A stretch of 64,000 nucleotides of DNA from an uncultured Pelagibacteraceae bacterium (GCA_902609685.1 CACLSR010000001.1:113505-177504); one strand, 5' to 3'; shown: positions 18,742 to 29,152, counted from the stretch's first letter. Program-made: numbers and translations. Notes: generated by a model from the sequence alone, not told the origin.

Positions 18742-20554
18742 CAGTTACCGACTTTGCCAAATTTCTTGGTTTATCTATATCGTAGCCTTTTTTTAGTGCT
18801 GAGTAATATGCTAATTTTTGAAGGGGGATTGTTAAAAGAAAAGGTAAAAGATCCTCATTAGTGCTTTCAACCTCAATCTTTTCCCAAATATTCTCTGAAA
18901 TTATCTCATCTTTACTTTTATTTGTAATTAATAAAACTTTAGCTCCTCTTGCAATTACCTCCTGCATATTTGAAATCGTTTTTTTATAATAATTGTCTCT
19001 TGGAGCCAATACGACAACTGGCATACCTTCCTCTATTAATGCGAGAGGTCCGTGCTTCATCTCACCTGCTGGATAACCTTCAGCGTGTATATAAGATAGT
19101 TCTTTCAGTTTCAATGCACCTTCAAGTGCAATCGGATAAGAAAAACCACGTCCCAAAAACATAGAACCCTTTGCCTCATTAAAAGTATTTGAAATAGTTT
19201 GTATTTTGTTATCAATCAGTAATGTTTGCTCAACAAGTTTTGGTAAATTTTTAAGATCATCAATTTTTTTATTAAAATTATTTTTTTCAATGTCTTTTCT
19301 CCATAAAGCAAGTTTCAAGGCTAAAATGTATAAAATTAATATTTGTCCAAGAAAAGCTTTAGTTGAAGCAACGCCTATTTCAGCTCCACAATGTATGGGT
19401 AATACAAATTCAGAATCTCTTGCAATTGAGCTTTCTACTACATTTACAACTGCACAGGTTTTAACACCACTTTGTTTACAAAGATCTAAAGCAGCATAAG
19501 TATCTGCTGTTTCTCCAGATTGTGAGACAAATACATAAAGTGTCTCTTTTTTAAATCTATTTTTTCTGTATCTAAATTCTGATGCTATATCTATATTTAC
19601 ATCTAATGATGTTATTTCCTCAAACCAATATTTTGCCATTAAACATGAGTGATATGCTGTTCCACACCCAATCAATGTTATTGATTTAATCTCATTACTT
19701 TTCCAAGGAAAGTTATAAATATTTATATCTTTATTAGACATATCTATATACTCATTAATTCCATTTCTAATTGTGTTCGGTTGTTCCTCTATTTCTTTAG
19801 CCATAAAATGTTTGTATTCACCTTTGTCATATTTCTCTTCTGTAGATGACAATTCTAAAACTTTTTTATTAATTTTAATTCCTTCCTCATTAAAAAACTC
19901 CACATGATCTTTTTTAATAATGCAGAATTCACCATCATTTAAATAAGTAATCTTATTTGTCATCGATTTAAGTGCATAGGAGTCCGAACCCAAATAATTT
20001 TCATTAGGGCCATAACCAACAGCTAATGGTGAACCTCTTCTTGCACCAGCAATTAAATCTGGTTGATCTTTAAAAATTATACCAAGTGCAAAGCTTCCAT
20101 GTAATGACTTTAAAGTTTTTTGAATTGAATTAACTATATTGTCAGTTTTAAGATTTTCAGTAATTAAATGGACTATTACCTCTGTATCGGTTTGAGATTT
20201 AAATTTGTGACCTTTTCCAATTAAAAATTTTTTTAATATTGTTGAGTTTTCGATAATTCCATTATGAACAACAGAGACATTCTGGGAAGAATGTGGATGA
20301 GCATTAACACTATTAGGGAGCCCATGCGTTGCCCATCGAACATGACCAATACCAATAGTTCCTTCCATGTTTTGGACTAAGGAATTTTTTTCTAAATTTT
20401 CTACTCTTCCCTCAGATTTTACTTCATTTATCAATCCATTGTATAGTGTTGCCATACCAGCTGAGTCATAACCTCTGTACTCTAATTTTTTTAAAGAATT
20501 AATTATAGTTACTGATACAGGTTTATTGCTGTTAATTCCAATTATTCCACACAT
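18734..20554 (-). CDS. glmS: Glucosamine-6-phosphate synthase (isomerizing)
   Basis: 606 residues, full length. The N-terminal glutaminase has the nucleophile Cys2 (MCGIIGIN) and GHVRWATHG. Two SIS domains follow (TLIGCGTAYHSC, VFVSQSGETADTYAAL, STKAFLGQ). The end DKPRNLAKSVTVE is the canonical GlmS C-terminal tail. It makes glucosamine-6-P from fructose-6-P and glutamine. It lies 2 bp after the GlmU-like gene, so the amino-sugar steps are adjacent. I see no glmS ribozyme upstream. Confidence 0.97.
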   Translation of the reverse strand: MCGIIGINSNKPVSVTIINSLKKLEYRGYDSAGMATLYNGLINEVKSEGRVENLEKNSLVQNMEGTIGIGHVRWATHGLPNSVNAHPHSSQNVSVVHNGIIENSTILKKFLIGKGHKFKSQTDTEVIVHLITENLKTDNIVNSIQKTLKSLHGSFALGIIFKDQPDLIAGARRGSPLAVGYGPNENYLGSDSYALKSMTNKITYLNDGEFCIIKKDHVEFFNEEGIKINKKVLELSSTEEKYDKGEYKHFMAKEIEEQPNTIRNGINEYIDMSNKDINIYNFPWKSNEIKSITLIGCGTAYHSCLMAKYWFEEITSLDVNIDIASEFRYRKNRFKKETLYVFVSQSGETADTYAALDLCKQSGVKTCAVVNVVESSIARDSEFVLPIHCGAEIGVASTKAFLGQILILYILALKLALWRKDIEKNNFNKKIDDLKNLPKLVEQTLLIDNKIQTISNTFNEAKGSMFLGRGFSYPIALEGALKLKELSYIHAEGYPAGEMKHGPLALIEEGMPVVVLAPRDNYYKKTISNMQEVIARGAKVLLITNKSKDEIISENIWEKIEVESTNEDLLPFLLTIPLQKLAYYSALKKGYDIDKPRNLAKSVTVE

Positions 20555-20556
20555 AA

Positions 20557-21180
20557 CTATTTAGGCTTTCTTTTATAATTTTTAATTTCAGTCTGCAAAC
20601 TTCTTGTTAGTGCTAATGTTTTTTTCTTAACATTCTTTGTTATAGCTGAACCAGCTCCAACTACACTACCCTCTTCAATTGTTAGTGGTGCTATTAATGA
20701 TGAATTTGAACCAATAAAAACATTGTCTTTTATTTTTGTTTTACTTTTTTTTACCCCATCATAATTACAAGTGATTGTTCCAGCACCAATATTAACCGAT
20801 TTACCTATCTCACTATCACCAATATATGTTAAGTGGTTTACTTTTGAATTATTACCTAAAGTACTTTTTTTGATTTCAACAAAATTTCCAATTTTTGAAC
20901 CACTCTTTAAAACAACGCCTGGTCTTATTCTGGCATATGGTCCAATATCAACTTTATTTTCTATTTTACAATTTTCTAGATGTGAAAAAGATTTAATTGT
21001 AACATTGTTTCCTATTTTCACTTTTGGACCAATTACCACGTAGGGTTCAATAATCACATTCTTTCCTATTTTAGTATCTTTTGAAAAAAAAATTGTTTCA
21101 GGGCCAATCATTTTTACACCCGCTTTTAAAAATTTTTTTCTAAAATTATTTTGAACATTTTGTAAATTTAATTGTTTCAT
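20557..21180 (-). CDS. glmU: GlmU C-terminal acetyltransferase domain only
   Basis: 207 residues that align only with the C-terminal left-handed beta-helix half of GlmU: IGPYARIRPGVVLKSGSKIG, GNFVEIKKSTLG, KVNHLTYIGDSEIG, NIGAGTITCNYDGVKKSKTK and GSNSSLIAPLTIEEGSVVGA. The NFVEIKK, HLTY and NYDG residues of the acetyltransferase site are present. The N-terminal uridylyltransferase half (about 230 residues) is missing; only 71 bp lie between this start and the divergent gph. It should acetylate glucosamine-1-P, with UDP transfer done by another protein. Confidence 0.85.
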   Translation of the reverse strand: MKQLNLQNVQNNFRKKFLKAGVKMIGPETIFFSKDTKIGKNVIIEPYVVIGPKVKIGNNVTIKSFSHLENCKIENKVDIGPYARIRPGVVLKSGSKIGNFVEIKKSTLGNNSKVNHLTYIGDSEIGKSVNIGAGTITCNYDGVKKSKTKIKDNVFIGSNSSLIAPLTIEEGSVVGAGSAITKNVKKKTLALTRSLQTEIKNYKRKPK

Positions 21181-21251
21181 CTATGAAATTCTTTATATTA
21201 AGTATATATGTTTCTTAATTCACATAATATTTCTTAATAAAACTTTTATTT

Positions 21252-21935
21252 ATGGGTCAAAATTTTACAATTCTTTTTGATTTAGATGGAACTTTAGTTG
21301 ATACAGCGCCAGATTTGATGCGTGCTCATAATCATGTGATGAAAAAATTTGGTTACCCTACTAAATCTACTGAGGAAATAAGAAATCTTGTCGGCCAAGG
21401 TGCAGGTGCAATGCTCGGAAGATCAATTTGGGGACAAGCTAAAAAAGAGTTTGGAAAAGTTCAAGATGAAAAGATCAAAAAAGAAATGATAAAAGATTTC
21501 ACTGACTTCTATGGAAAAAATATTGTCAAAGAGAGTACCCTAATAAATGGCGTCAAAGAATTTTTGATATGGTCAAAGGAAAATAAAATTTCTATGGCTG
21601 TTTGTACAAATAAAACTGATTACCTAGCTGTCGATCTTTTAAAAAAAATTGGAATTTATGATTTTTTTGAGTACGTTGCTGGACATAACACATTCGATTA
21701 TTGTAAGCCGGATCCAAGACACCTAACATCTGTCATTGAAATATTACAAGGTGATATAAAAAAATCGTTAATGATTGGAGATAGTGAAACTGACGCAAAT
21801 GCAGCAAAAAATGCAGGGATACCAGTCATTCTAATGGAAGACGGATATACTGAAAAAAAAACTGATGAAATTTACCATAATCACTTAGTAAAAGACTTCG
21901 TTGGTATCGAAAAGATAGTTTCAAAATATCTTTAA
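21252..21935 (+). CDS. gph: HAD-family phosphoglycolate phosphatase-like hydrolase
   Basis: 227 residues. HAD motif I is LFDLDGTLVDTAPDL at the N-terminus, motif II CTNKTD, and motif III/IV region KPDPRHL and MIGDSETDANAAKNAG. The cap domain layout matches Gph. It likely dephosphorylates 2-phosphoglycolate from DNA repair or RNR damage, but HAD specificity cannot be proven by motif. It is divergent from the GlmU-like gene and 54 bp upstream of prpD. Confidence 0.8.
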   Translation: MGQNFTILFDLDGTLVDTAPDLMRAHNHVMKKFGYPTKSTEEIRNLVGQGAGAMLGRSIWGQAKKEFGKVQDEKIKKEMIKDFTDFYGKNIVKESTLINGVKEFLIWSKENKISMAVCTNKTDYLAVDLLKKIGIYDFFEYVAGHNTFDYCKPDPRHLTSVIEILQGDIKKSLMIGDSETDANAAKNAGIPVILMEDGYTEKKTDEIYHNHLVKDFVGIEKIVSKYL

Positions 21936-21989
21936 TATTGATTATTTTTTTTTAACTATTAAAAACAATCTCGTTAATTAGGAGTTATT

Positions 21990-23492
21990 TTGATAGTCCA
22001 TAAAGTTAGAGTTTATCCATCTAAAGTACATTTAGCAAAAAAAAATCAGCTTGCATGGAAAATTGCAGAAATCGCAAATGATAATTCTAAATTAGATAAA
22101 AATGCAATTGAAATGTCCATAAATAGGATTATTGATAACGCATCAGTAGCAATTGCATCACTTAATAGAAAACCAGTTATTTCATCTAGAGAAATGGCTA
22201 TAAAACATTCAAGAAAAAATGGCGCAACATTATTCGGTGTTAATAGTAAATTAAAATTTGATTGTGAATGGGCAGCTTGGTCTAATGGAACTGCTGTAAG
22301 AGAATTAGATTTTCATGATACTTTTTTAGCTGCTGACTATAGTCATCCTGGAGACAATATTCCTCCTCTCATAAGCGTTGCTCAACAAAATAAAAAAAGT
22401 GGTTTAGATCTTTTAAGAGGAATTATAACTGCCTATGAGGTTCAAGTTAATTTAGTTAAAGGAATATGTTTACACAAACATAAAGTAGATCATATAGCTC
22501 ACCTTGGTCCAAGTGTTGCAGCTGGGATTGGTTCATTGTTGAGATTGAAAACTGAAACTATTTATCAAGCTGTTCAGCAAGCACTACATACAACAATTTC
22601 TACAAGACAATCTAGAAAAGGTGAAATTTCAAGTTGGAAAGCCTATGCTCCAGCTCATGCGGGTAAACTTGCTATAGAGGCTGTTGATAGAGTTATGCGT
22701 GGTGAGGGAGCACCAAGTCCAATTTATGAAGGTGAAGATAGTGTGATAGCAAGAATTCTTGATGGAAAGAAGGCGTTATATAAAGTTCCATTACCCAAAA
22801 AAGGTGAAACCAAAAAAGCGATTCTTGAAACTTATACAAAAGAATATTCTGCAGAATATCAATCTCAAGCCTTAATTGACTTAGCAAAAAAACTTAAAAA
22901 GAAAGTTAAAAACCTAAATCAGATAAAAAAAATAGATATTTTTACAAGTCACCACACTCATTATGTAATTGGGACAGGTGCAAATGATCCGCAAAAAATG
23001 GATCCTAATGCTAGCAGAGAAACCTTAGATCATTCTATAATGTATATATTTGCAGTTGCACTTGAGGACGGTACTTGGCACCATGTAAAATCTTATACAA
23101 AAGCAAGAGCTAAAAGAAAGAGCACGATTAAAATATGGAGATCAATTAAAACTCATGAAGATAAAAAATGGACTAAAAATTATCATGATCCTGACCCTAG
23201 AAAAAAAGCATTTGGTGCTAAAGTAGTAATAACTCTCAATAATGGTAAAAAGATTACTGAAGAACAAGGTGTAGCAGATGCACATCCTTATGGTTCACGT
23301 CCTTTTAAAAGAAAAAATTATATTAATAAATTCTTAACTTTAACTGAAAATATCTTGGATAAAAAAGAAAGTAATAGATTTTTAAAGGTTGTACAAAATT
23401 TAAAAAAATTAAAACCAGGTCAACTTGATAAGTTAAATATTGAAGTAAAAAAGAGTAAACTAAAAAGAAATTTTAAAAAAGGTATTTTTTAA
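21990..23492 (+). CDS. prpD: 2-methylcitrate dehydratase (MmgE/PrpD family)
   Basis: 500 residues with MmgE/PrpD features ([66 protein letters not shown]). It starts at a TTG (21990) preceded by AGGAG at 21980-21984, a good Shine-Dalgarno at 5-nt spacing that decides the start. It dehydrates 2-methylcitrate to 2-methylaconitate in propionyl-CoA catabolism. It is followed by prpB and prpC with 1-bp TAATG overlaps, which fixes the pathway assignment. Confidence 0.92.
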   Translation: MIVHKVRVYPSKVHLAKKNQLAWKIAEIANDNSKLDKNAIEMSINRIIDNASVAIASLNRKPVISSREMAIKHSRKNGATLFGVNSKLKFDCEWAAWSNGTAVRELDFHDTFLAADYSHPGDNIPPLISVAQQNKKSGLDLLRGIITAYEVQVNLVKGICLHKHKVDHIAHLGPSVAAGIGSLLRLKTETIYQAVQQALHTTISTRQSRKGEISSWKAYAPAHAGKLAIEAVDRVMRGEGAPSPIYEGEDSVIARILDGKKALYKVPLPKKGETKKAILETYTKEYSAEYQSQALIDLAKKLKKKVKNLNQIKKIDIFTSHHTHYVIGTGANDPQKMDPNASRETLDHSIMYIFAVALEDGTWHHVKSYTKARAKRKSTIKIWRSIKTHEDKKWTKNYHDPDPRKKAFGAKVVITLNNGKKITEEQGVADAHPYGSRPFKRKNYINKFLTLTENILDKKESNRFLKVVQNLKKLKPGQLDKLNIEVKKSKLKRNFKKGIF

Positions 23493-24388
23493 TGCATTTT
23501 ATAGAAAAAGAACCAGCTCAAAAAAGAAAGGACTTTGTTGATAAATTAAAAACTGGCAAGATTTTAAGAGTTCCCGGTGCATACAACCCTTTAACTGCAA
23601 AGTTAATTGAGGAAATTGGGTATGATGCAGTTTATGTTTCTGGTGGAGTCATGGCAAATGATTTGGGGTTTCCTGACATTGGATTGACTACTTTACAAGA
23701 TGTAAGTACACGATCTTATCTAATTTCGAGAGTGACTAATCTTCCAACCATTGTTGATATTGATACTGGTTTTAAATCCTGTAGAGAAACAATTGAAACT
23801 TTTGAGGATTTTGGGGTTTCAGCTGTTCATTTGGAGGACCAAATTGAAAGAAAAAGATGTGGTCATCTTGATAATAAAGAATTGATATCAACTAATGACA
23901 TGGTGAAAAAAATTAAGGAATGTGTATCAGCAAAAAAAGATAAAAATTTTAAAATCATAGCTAGATCTGATGCGAAAAGTGTTGAGGGGATAGACAAAAT
24001 GATAGAAAGATGTAAGGCATACATCGATGCTGGAGCAGAAATAGTATTTCCAGAAGCTTTACAAGATGAAAAAGAATTTGAAAAAGTTAGAAAAGAATTG
24101 TCTTGTTACTTACTAGCCAATATGACTGAATTTGGAAAATCTAAATTATTTAATTATAAAGAATTAGAAAAACTTGGCTACAATATTGTAATTTATCCAG
24201 TAACTACACAGAGACTAGCTATGAAAAATGTAGAAGATGGATTACGAGACATTTATGCAAATGGACATCAAAATAACATATTAGATAAAATGCAAACTAG
24301 AAAAAGATTGTATGAGCTTGTTGATTACGAAAAATACAATAGTTTAGATGAAAAAATTTATAATTTTAGTACTGAGGGACATGAATAA
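23492..24388 (+). CDS. prpB: 2-methylisocitrate lyase
   Basis: 298 residues of the isocitrate lyase/PEP mutase superfamily: RVPGAYNPLTAKLIEEIGYD, YVSGGVMANDLGFPD, metal-binding IDTGF, then VHLEDQIERKRCGHLDNKEL with the KRCGH catalytic loop. It cleaves 2-methylisocitrate to pyruvate and succinate. It lies between prpD and prpC, with 1-bp overlaps on both sides. Confidence 0.95.
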   Translation: MHFIEKEPAQKRKDFVDKLKTGKILRVPGAYNPLTAKLIEEIGYDAVYVSGGVMANDLGFPDIGLTTLQDVSTRSYLISRVTNLPTIVDIDTGFKSCRETIETFEDFGVSAVHLEDQIERKRCGHLDNKELISTNDMVKKIKECVSAKKDKNFKIIARSDAKSVEGIDKMIERCKAYIDAGAEIVFPEALQDEKEFEKVRKELSCYLLANMTEFGKSKLFNYKELEKLGYNIVIYPVTTQRLAMKNVEDGLRDIYANGHQNNILDKMQTRKRLYELVDYEKYNSLDEKIYNFSTEGHE

Positions 24389-25512
24389 TGAGCGACGATA
24401 TTAAAAAAGGTTTATTGGGGATAGTGGTTGACGAGACAGAAGTTTCTAAAGTTATGCCCGAAATTAATTCTTTAACATACAGAGGGTACGCGGCACAAGA
24501 TTTGTGTGAGTATTGTAGATTCGAAGAGGTGGCATATTTAATTTTAAATAAAGATTTACCAAACACAATACAACTTAGAAAATTTGAAAAAGAAGAAAAA
24601 AATAACAGGGATTTATCAAAAGATCTTTATTCAATAATTAAGAAAATGCCAAAAAAATCTCATCCAATGGACGTTGCAAGGACTGCAGTAAGTATAATGG
24701 GACTTGAAGATAAAGAAACCACAGACTCATCTCAAGAGGCAAATATGAGAAAAGCTATAAGAATATTAGCAAAAACTCCAACAGCTTTAGCTGCCTTTTA
24801 TAGAATAAGAAAGGGAAAAAAAATTATTAAACCTAAAAAAGATTTAAATATAGCAGAAAACTTTTTTTATATGTGTTTTGGCAAGGTGCCACAAAAAGAA
24901 ATTGTAAAAGCTTTTGATGTCTCGTTGATTTTATATGCAGAACATAGTTTTAATGTATCAACATTTACTGCAAGAACTATTACTAGTAGTTTGTCGGATA
25001 TTCATGGTGCTATAACTGGAGCAATAGCCAGTCTTAAAGGCCCTCTACATGGTGGTGCTAATGAAGAGGTTATGCACATGATGAATAAAATAAAAAGCCC
25101 AAAAAATGCTCTTAAATGGATAAATAATGCTCTAGATAAGAAAGAGGTAGTTATGGGCTTTGGTCATAGAGTTTATAAATCTGGAGACTCTAGAGTTCCA
25201 ACTATGAGAAAGTATTTTGCAAAAGTAGCTAAAATTAAAAAAGATAAAAAGTTTGAGAAAATTTACGATATCGTTGAAAAAGTAATGATAGAAAGAAAAA
25301 ACATTCATCCAAATGTTGATTACCCTACGGGGCCCACTTATCATTTAATGGGTTTTGATACAGATTTTTTTACACCAATATTTGTTGTTTCAAGAATTAC
25401 AGGATGGTCAGCTCACATAATGGAACAACATGCAGCTAACAAATTAATTAGGCCTTTGGCAAGTTATAAAGGAAATCAACATAGAAAAGTCGTTCGACTA
25501 AATCAAAGATAG
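24388..25512 (+). CDS. prpC: 2-methylcitrate synthase
   Basis: 374 residues, citrate synthase fold. Catalytic segments are LYAEHSFNVSTFTARTITSS, GPLHGGANEEVM, VVMGFGHRVYKSGDSR and NVDYPTGPTYHLMGF, with a C-terminal WSAHIMEQ region. It condenses propionyl-CoA with oxaloacetate. The prp context and the short N-terminus favour methylcitrate over citrate synthase. Its stop codon directly abuts the stop of the convergent methyltransferase gene. Confidence 0.93.
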   Translation: MSDDIKKGLLGIVVDETEVSKVMPEINSLTYRGYAAQDLCEYCRFEEVAYLILNKDLPNTIQLRKFEKEEKNNRDLSKDLYSIIKKMPKKSHPMDVARTAVSIMGLEDKETTDSSQEANMRKAIRILAKTPTALAAFYRIRKGKKIIKPKKDLNIAENFFYMCFGKVPQKEIVKAFDVSLILYAEHSFNVSTFTARTITSSLSDIHGAITGAIASLKGPLHGGANEEVMHMMNKIKSPKNALKWINNALDKKEVVMGFGHRVYKSGDSRVPTMRKYFAKVAKIKKDKKFEKIYDIVEKVMIERKNIHPNVDYPTGPTYHLMGFDTDFFTPIFVVSRITGWSAHIMEQHAANKLIRPLASYKGNQHRKVVRLNQR

Positions 25513-26139
25513 TTACTTTTCAATTTTTGCAAATCGACCATCACATATTATCTGACAATTCAAATTGTTATTCTTAACAAACTCATCAATTGCATTTTTT
25601 ACGTCTGGAAGATGACCAAAATTGTAATCATCACACATAATCGTTCCATTCGATAGGACTACATCGAGACAACATTCAAGATCATTTTTAACTGTAGGAT
25701 AGGAATGACCTCCATCTAAAAATACATAATCAATTTTTGACATATCAATCTTTTTTAAAACTGATTTTGAATTACCTTTAATTAAGCTAACATTGTTTTT
25801 AAATTTTTTTAAAAGATCTTCTACTGCCTCTTTACTGTATGGATTTTGTTTTTTTATATATTTGAAATATATGTTTTTTAATGGATTCGAAAATAATGTA
25901 CTTGGTATTACCTCTGATTTATTTTCATCATTTTCTTCAAATAAATCCAATCCAATATATTTAAAATCATTTTTGTGAATTGTATACAACAATTCACATA
26001 CATTTCTTGCTGTGACGCCATGAAAAACACCTACTTCTAAAAAAATTTTAGGACTTTTTTCCTTAACCACATTTAAAAAAAAATCACCAACCCCTTTTTG
26101 TTTTAAGCTAGTTTTTCTAAAATATTTTTTATATTTCAA
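25513..26139 (-). CDS. Class I SAM-dependent methyltransferase (Methyltransf_24 type)
   Basis: 208 residues. SAM-binding motif IFLEVGVFHGVTARNVCELL, acidic motif II YIGLDLFEE, and VFLDGGHSYPTVKNDLECCL followed by GTIMCDDYNF, as in CmcI/TylF-like or Methyltransf_24 enzymes that act on sugars or natural products. Substrate unknown. It lies 5 bp downstream of nrdB on the same strand but is functionally unrelated to it. A similar type of methyltransferase lies at 58977-59654. Confidence 0.8.
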   Translation of the reverse strand: MKYKKYFRKTSLKQKGVGDFFLNVVKEKSPKIFLEVGVFHGVTARNVCELLYTIHKNDFKYIGLDLFEENDENKSEVIPSTLFSNPLKNIYFKYIKKQNPYSKEAVEDLLKKFKNNVSLIKGNSKSVLKKIDMSKIDYVFLDGGHSYPTVKNDLECCLDVVLSNGTIMCDDYNFGHLPDVKNAIDEFVKNNNLNCQIICDGRFAKIEK

Positions 26140-26144
26140 ATGAA

Positions 26145-27161
26145 TTAACTAAACGCTTCTACCCAAGTGCCTTGAGTTGATGCTTTAGAATATTCTGTTG
26201 CACGACCTTCAAAAAAGTTCATATGCTCAACAGCATTTAACATAGTATCAAGCCATCCTAGAGGATTCTTTTCTACATCATAAATTGGTTCAAGACCTAA
26301 TTGAACTAATCTTCTATTACCAATAAATCTGATGTAGTCTTTAACCTCTTGTGCAGTTAAGCCTTCCATCGGACCCATCTCAAAAGCTAAATCAATAAAA
26401 GAATCCTCATGCTCAACTATTGTTCTGCAGGCTTCATAAAGTTCTTTCTTTAGTTTTGGTGTCCAAATTTCAGGATTTTCTTTTATAAACTCTTTAAAAA
26501 TTCTTATCATAGAATTACAATGAAGAGTTTCGTCTCTAACCGACCAAGTTACTATCTGACCCATACCTTTCATTTTATTGTGTCTTGGAAAATTTAACAG
26601 AATTGCAAAACTTGCAAATAATTGAAGTCCCTCAGTGAAAGCACTAAATACAGCAACAGTTTTAGCAATATCTTCTTTTGAATTTACATTAAATCCTTGC
26701 ATGTAGTCATATTTATCTTTCATCTCTTTGTATTTCATGAAAGCTGAATATTCCGATTCAGGCATTCCAATTGTATCAAGTAAATGAGAATAAGCTGCTA
26801 CGTGAACTGTTTCCATAGATGCAAAAGCAGTCATCATCATTAAAACTTCTGTTGGCTTAAACACTGTTGTGTAATGTCTTAAGTAACAATTATTTACTTC
26901 AACATCCGCTTGAGTAAAGAATCTAAAAATTTGAGTTAAGAGATTTTTTTCTGGTTGAGACAAGTTTTTTTGCCAATCTCTTACATCATCTCCCAGAGGC
27001 ACTTCTTCTGGCAACCAGTGTATTCTTTGTTGGGTTAACCAAGCATCATAACACCATGGATATCTAAATGGCTTATATACAGGGTTCTCAACTAATAGAC
27101 CCATCTTTTTAGGTTGAATTATTTCTTTATTTTCTGTCTTAATTTTATCTGCTACTGACAT
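26145..27161 (-). CDS. nrdB: Ribonucleotide reductase class I, beta subunit
   Basis: 338 residues from the ATG at 27161, which has AGGAG 8 nt upstream; a longer start at 27170 lacks this spacing. Metal ligands and the radical site are visible: QADVEVNN, then ASMETVHVAAYSHLLD with Glu, His and the radical Tyr, and SVRDETLHCNSM with the second Glu/His pair. It houses the diiron-type tyrosyl radical cofactor. It overlaps the end of nrdA by 10 bp, so the two subunits are coupled. Confidence 0.96.
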   Translation of the reverse strand: MSVADKIKTENKEIIQPKKMGLLVENPVYKPFRYPWCYDAWLTQQRIHWLPEEVPLGDDVRDWQKNLSQPEKNLLTQIFRFFTQADVEVNNCYLRHYTTVFKPTEVLMMMTAFASMETVHVAAYSHLLDTIGMPESEYSAFMKYKEMKDKYDYMQGFNVNSKEDIAKTVAVFSAFTEGLQLFASFAILLNFPRHNKMKGMGQIVTWSVRDETLHCNSMIRIFKEFIKENPEIWTPKLKKELYEACRTIVEHEDSFIDLAFEMGPMEGLTAQEVKDYIRFIGNRRLVQLGLEPIYDVEKNPLGWLDTMLNAVEHMNFFEGRATEYSKASTQGTWVEAFS

Positions 27162-29092
27162 GATAAACACTCCTCATATTCTGGTTGATCGTTAGTTTGT
27201 TGGTTTTTTGATTTATATACATTGGCTGTAACATCAGTCGATTTTGCGTTGTTGATATTTTCAGCTCTTTGAATTGATTTTGATCTACAATAGTAAAGGC
27301 TTTTAAGACCTTTTTTCCATGCATCAAAATGAATTCTATGTAATTCTTTTTTATGTACATCAGCCGGTAAAAATAAATTTACCGATTGTGCTTGGGAGAT
27401 ATATTGAGTTCTGTCTCCACTCAATTCAATAATCCATTTTTGGTTTAACTCAAAAGCAGTTTTAAAAACATCCTTCTCCAAATCTGTTAAAAAATCTAAA
27501 TGAGATACTGATCCTTGATTTGTTGTTATTGTTGACCAAGTTTCGTCATCATTTTTACCATGGCTCTCTAAAATTTCCTCTAAATATCTGTTTCTAACAT
27601 TAAAAGATCCAGATAGAGTTTTATGTGTATAACTATTGGCTGCAATTGGTTCAACACCAGGAGAGGCTCCTCCGCAAATAATGGAAATAGAAGCTGTTGG
27701 CGCTATTGCTGTCTTGTTAGAAAATCTCTCATTAAATCCATATTCTGCTGCATCAGGACACGCACCTCGCTCCTCAGCTAATTCTTTTGATGCTTTATTA
27801 ACTTTTTCATCAATTTGTTTAAATATTTTTTTATTCCAAGATTTAGCCATTACAGACTCAAGTGGGATTCTATGTTTTTGTAAAAAGGAATGAAAACCCA
27901 TTACTCCAAGGCCAACACTTCTTTCTCTTTCTGCAGAATATTTTGCATCTTTGAATTGATCTGGAGCCTTATTAATAAAATCTGACAAGACATTATCTAA
28001 AAATCTCATTACATCACTAATCATGTTTGGATCGTCTTTCCATTCATCATATTTTTCTAAATTTAAAGATGATAAACAACAAACAGCAGTTCTGTCTCTT
28101 CCATCTTTATCAATGCCCGTAGGGAGAGTTATTTCACTACACAGATTTGAAGTTTTAACAGTTAGGTTTGCAAGTTTGTGGTGTTGTGGAATTTGTCTAT
28201 TAACTGTATCAATATAAATAATGTATGGCTCACCGGTTTCAATTCTTGCTGTTAATAATCTAATCCATAAATTTCTTGCAGATATAGTTTGTTGAATAGA
28301 TCCATCAGCTGGACTTTTAAGTGCCCACTGATCATCAGTTTCAACAGCACGCATAAATGCATCTGAAACTAAAACTCCGTGATGTAAATTTAAAGCTTTT
28401 CTGTTTGGATCACCACCAGTTGGTCTTCGCATTTCAATAAACTCTTCTATTTCAGGATGATCAATAGGAAGATAACAAGCTGCTGAGCCTCTTCTTAAAG
28501 ATCCTTGACTGATTGCCATAGTTAAAGAATCCATAACTTTAATAAATGGAATTATCCCAGAAGTTTTTCCAACCTTACCAATTTTTTCACCAATTGATCT
28601 TAAATTACCCCAGTAACTTCCTATACCTCCACCCTTAGCAGCTAGCCAAACATTTTCACTCCAAAGATCCAAAATGCCACCTAGACTATCTGAAGCCTCG
28701 TTTAAAAAACAAGAAATGGGTAATCCTCTTTTTGTTCCACCATTCGACAAAACTGGAGTTGCAGGCATGAACCAAAGATTACTAATGTAATTATAAATTC
28801 TTTGAGCGTGTAAATTATCGTCAGCATATGTGCTTGCAACTCTTGCAAACAAATCTTGATAAGATTCATTGTGACCAAGATATCTATCTTTCAAAGTTGC
28901 CTTACCAAAATCGGTCAAGTTTGCATCTCGAGAACGATCTATTTTAATTATGATACCTTTATCATTCTGAAAAAGTTCAGTTTCGTTGTTTAGTGAAAAA
29001 AGGTCTGGTCTGTTATTTTTTTCTACCTCTTTAACTTGTGGGCTATATTCAGAGACAGCTTTCTTTAGGGCCTGCGATAGAATTTTATTCAT
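27152..29092 (-). CDS. nrdA: Ribonucleotide reductase class I, alpha subunit
   Basis: 646 residues. Active-site features include PATPVLSNGGTKRGLPISCF with the first redox Cys, SNLCSEITLPT with the radical Cys-Glu pair region, and the C-terminal tail ending CLSCQ with the CxxC-like shuttle cysteines. No N-terminal ATP-cone domain is seen, so the allosteric activity site is probably absent. It reduces ribonucleoside diphosphates with NrdB. It is preceded by a candidate promoter with tandem NrdR-type boxes. Confidence 0.96.
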   Translation of the reverse strand: MNKILSQALKKAVSEYSPQVKEVEKNNRPDLFSLNNETELFQNDKGIIIKIDRSRDANLTDFGKATLKDRYLGHNESYQDLFARVASTYADDNLHAQRIYNYISNLWFMPATPVLSNGGTKRGLPISCFLNEASDSLGGILDLWSENVWLAAKGGGIGSYWGNLRSIGEKIGKVGKTSGIIPFIKVMDSLTMAISQGSLRRGSAACYLPIDHPEIEEFIEMRRPTGGDPNRKALNLHHGVLVSDAFMRAVETDDQWALKSPADGSIQQTISARNLWIRLLTARIETGEPYIIYIDTVNRQIPQHHKLANLTVKTSNLCSEITLPTGIDKDGRDRTAVCCLSSLNLEKYDEWKDDPNMISDVMRFLDNVLSDFINKAPDQFKDAKYSAERERSVGLGVMGFHSFLQKHRIPLESVMAKSWNKKIFKQIDEKVNKASKELAEERGACPDAAEYGFNERFSNKTAIAPTASISIICGGASPGVEPIAANSYTHKTLSGSFNVRNRYLEEILESHGKNDDETWSTITTNQGSVSHLDFLTDLEKDVFKTAFELNQKWIIELSGDRTQYISQAQSVNLFLPADVHKKELHRIHFDAWKKGLKSLYYCRSKSIQRAENINNAKSTDVTANVYKSKNQQTNDQPEYEECLSCQ

Positions 29093-29126
29093 ATTTTTGT
29101 ATTATATTTTGTTATTAGTACGAAAA

Positions 29127-29142
29127 CAACTATATGTTGTGT
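29127..29142. promoter_or_regulatory. NrdR-type operator, box 1
   Basis: The 16 bp CAACTATATGTTGTGT match 12 of 16 positions of the NrdR box consensus (ACACTATATATAGTGT-like) and are partly palindromic (ACAAC-TATAT-GTTGT). The box sits just downstream of the likely nrdA transcription start, with its centre 31 bp from box 2. Confidence 0.65.
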
Positions 29143-29152
29143 ACGTTTAGCG

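Noticed and set aside
20557-21251. GlmU as a frameshifted full-length gene
   Set aside because: Only 71 bp lie before the divergent gph gene, far too little for the missing 230-residue domain.
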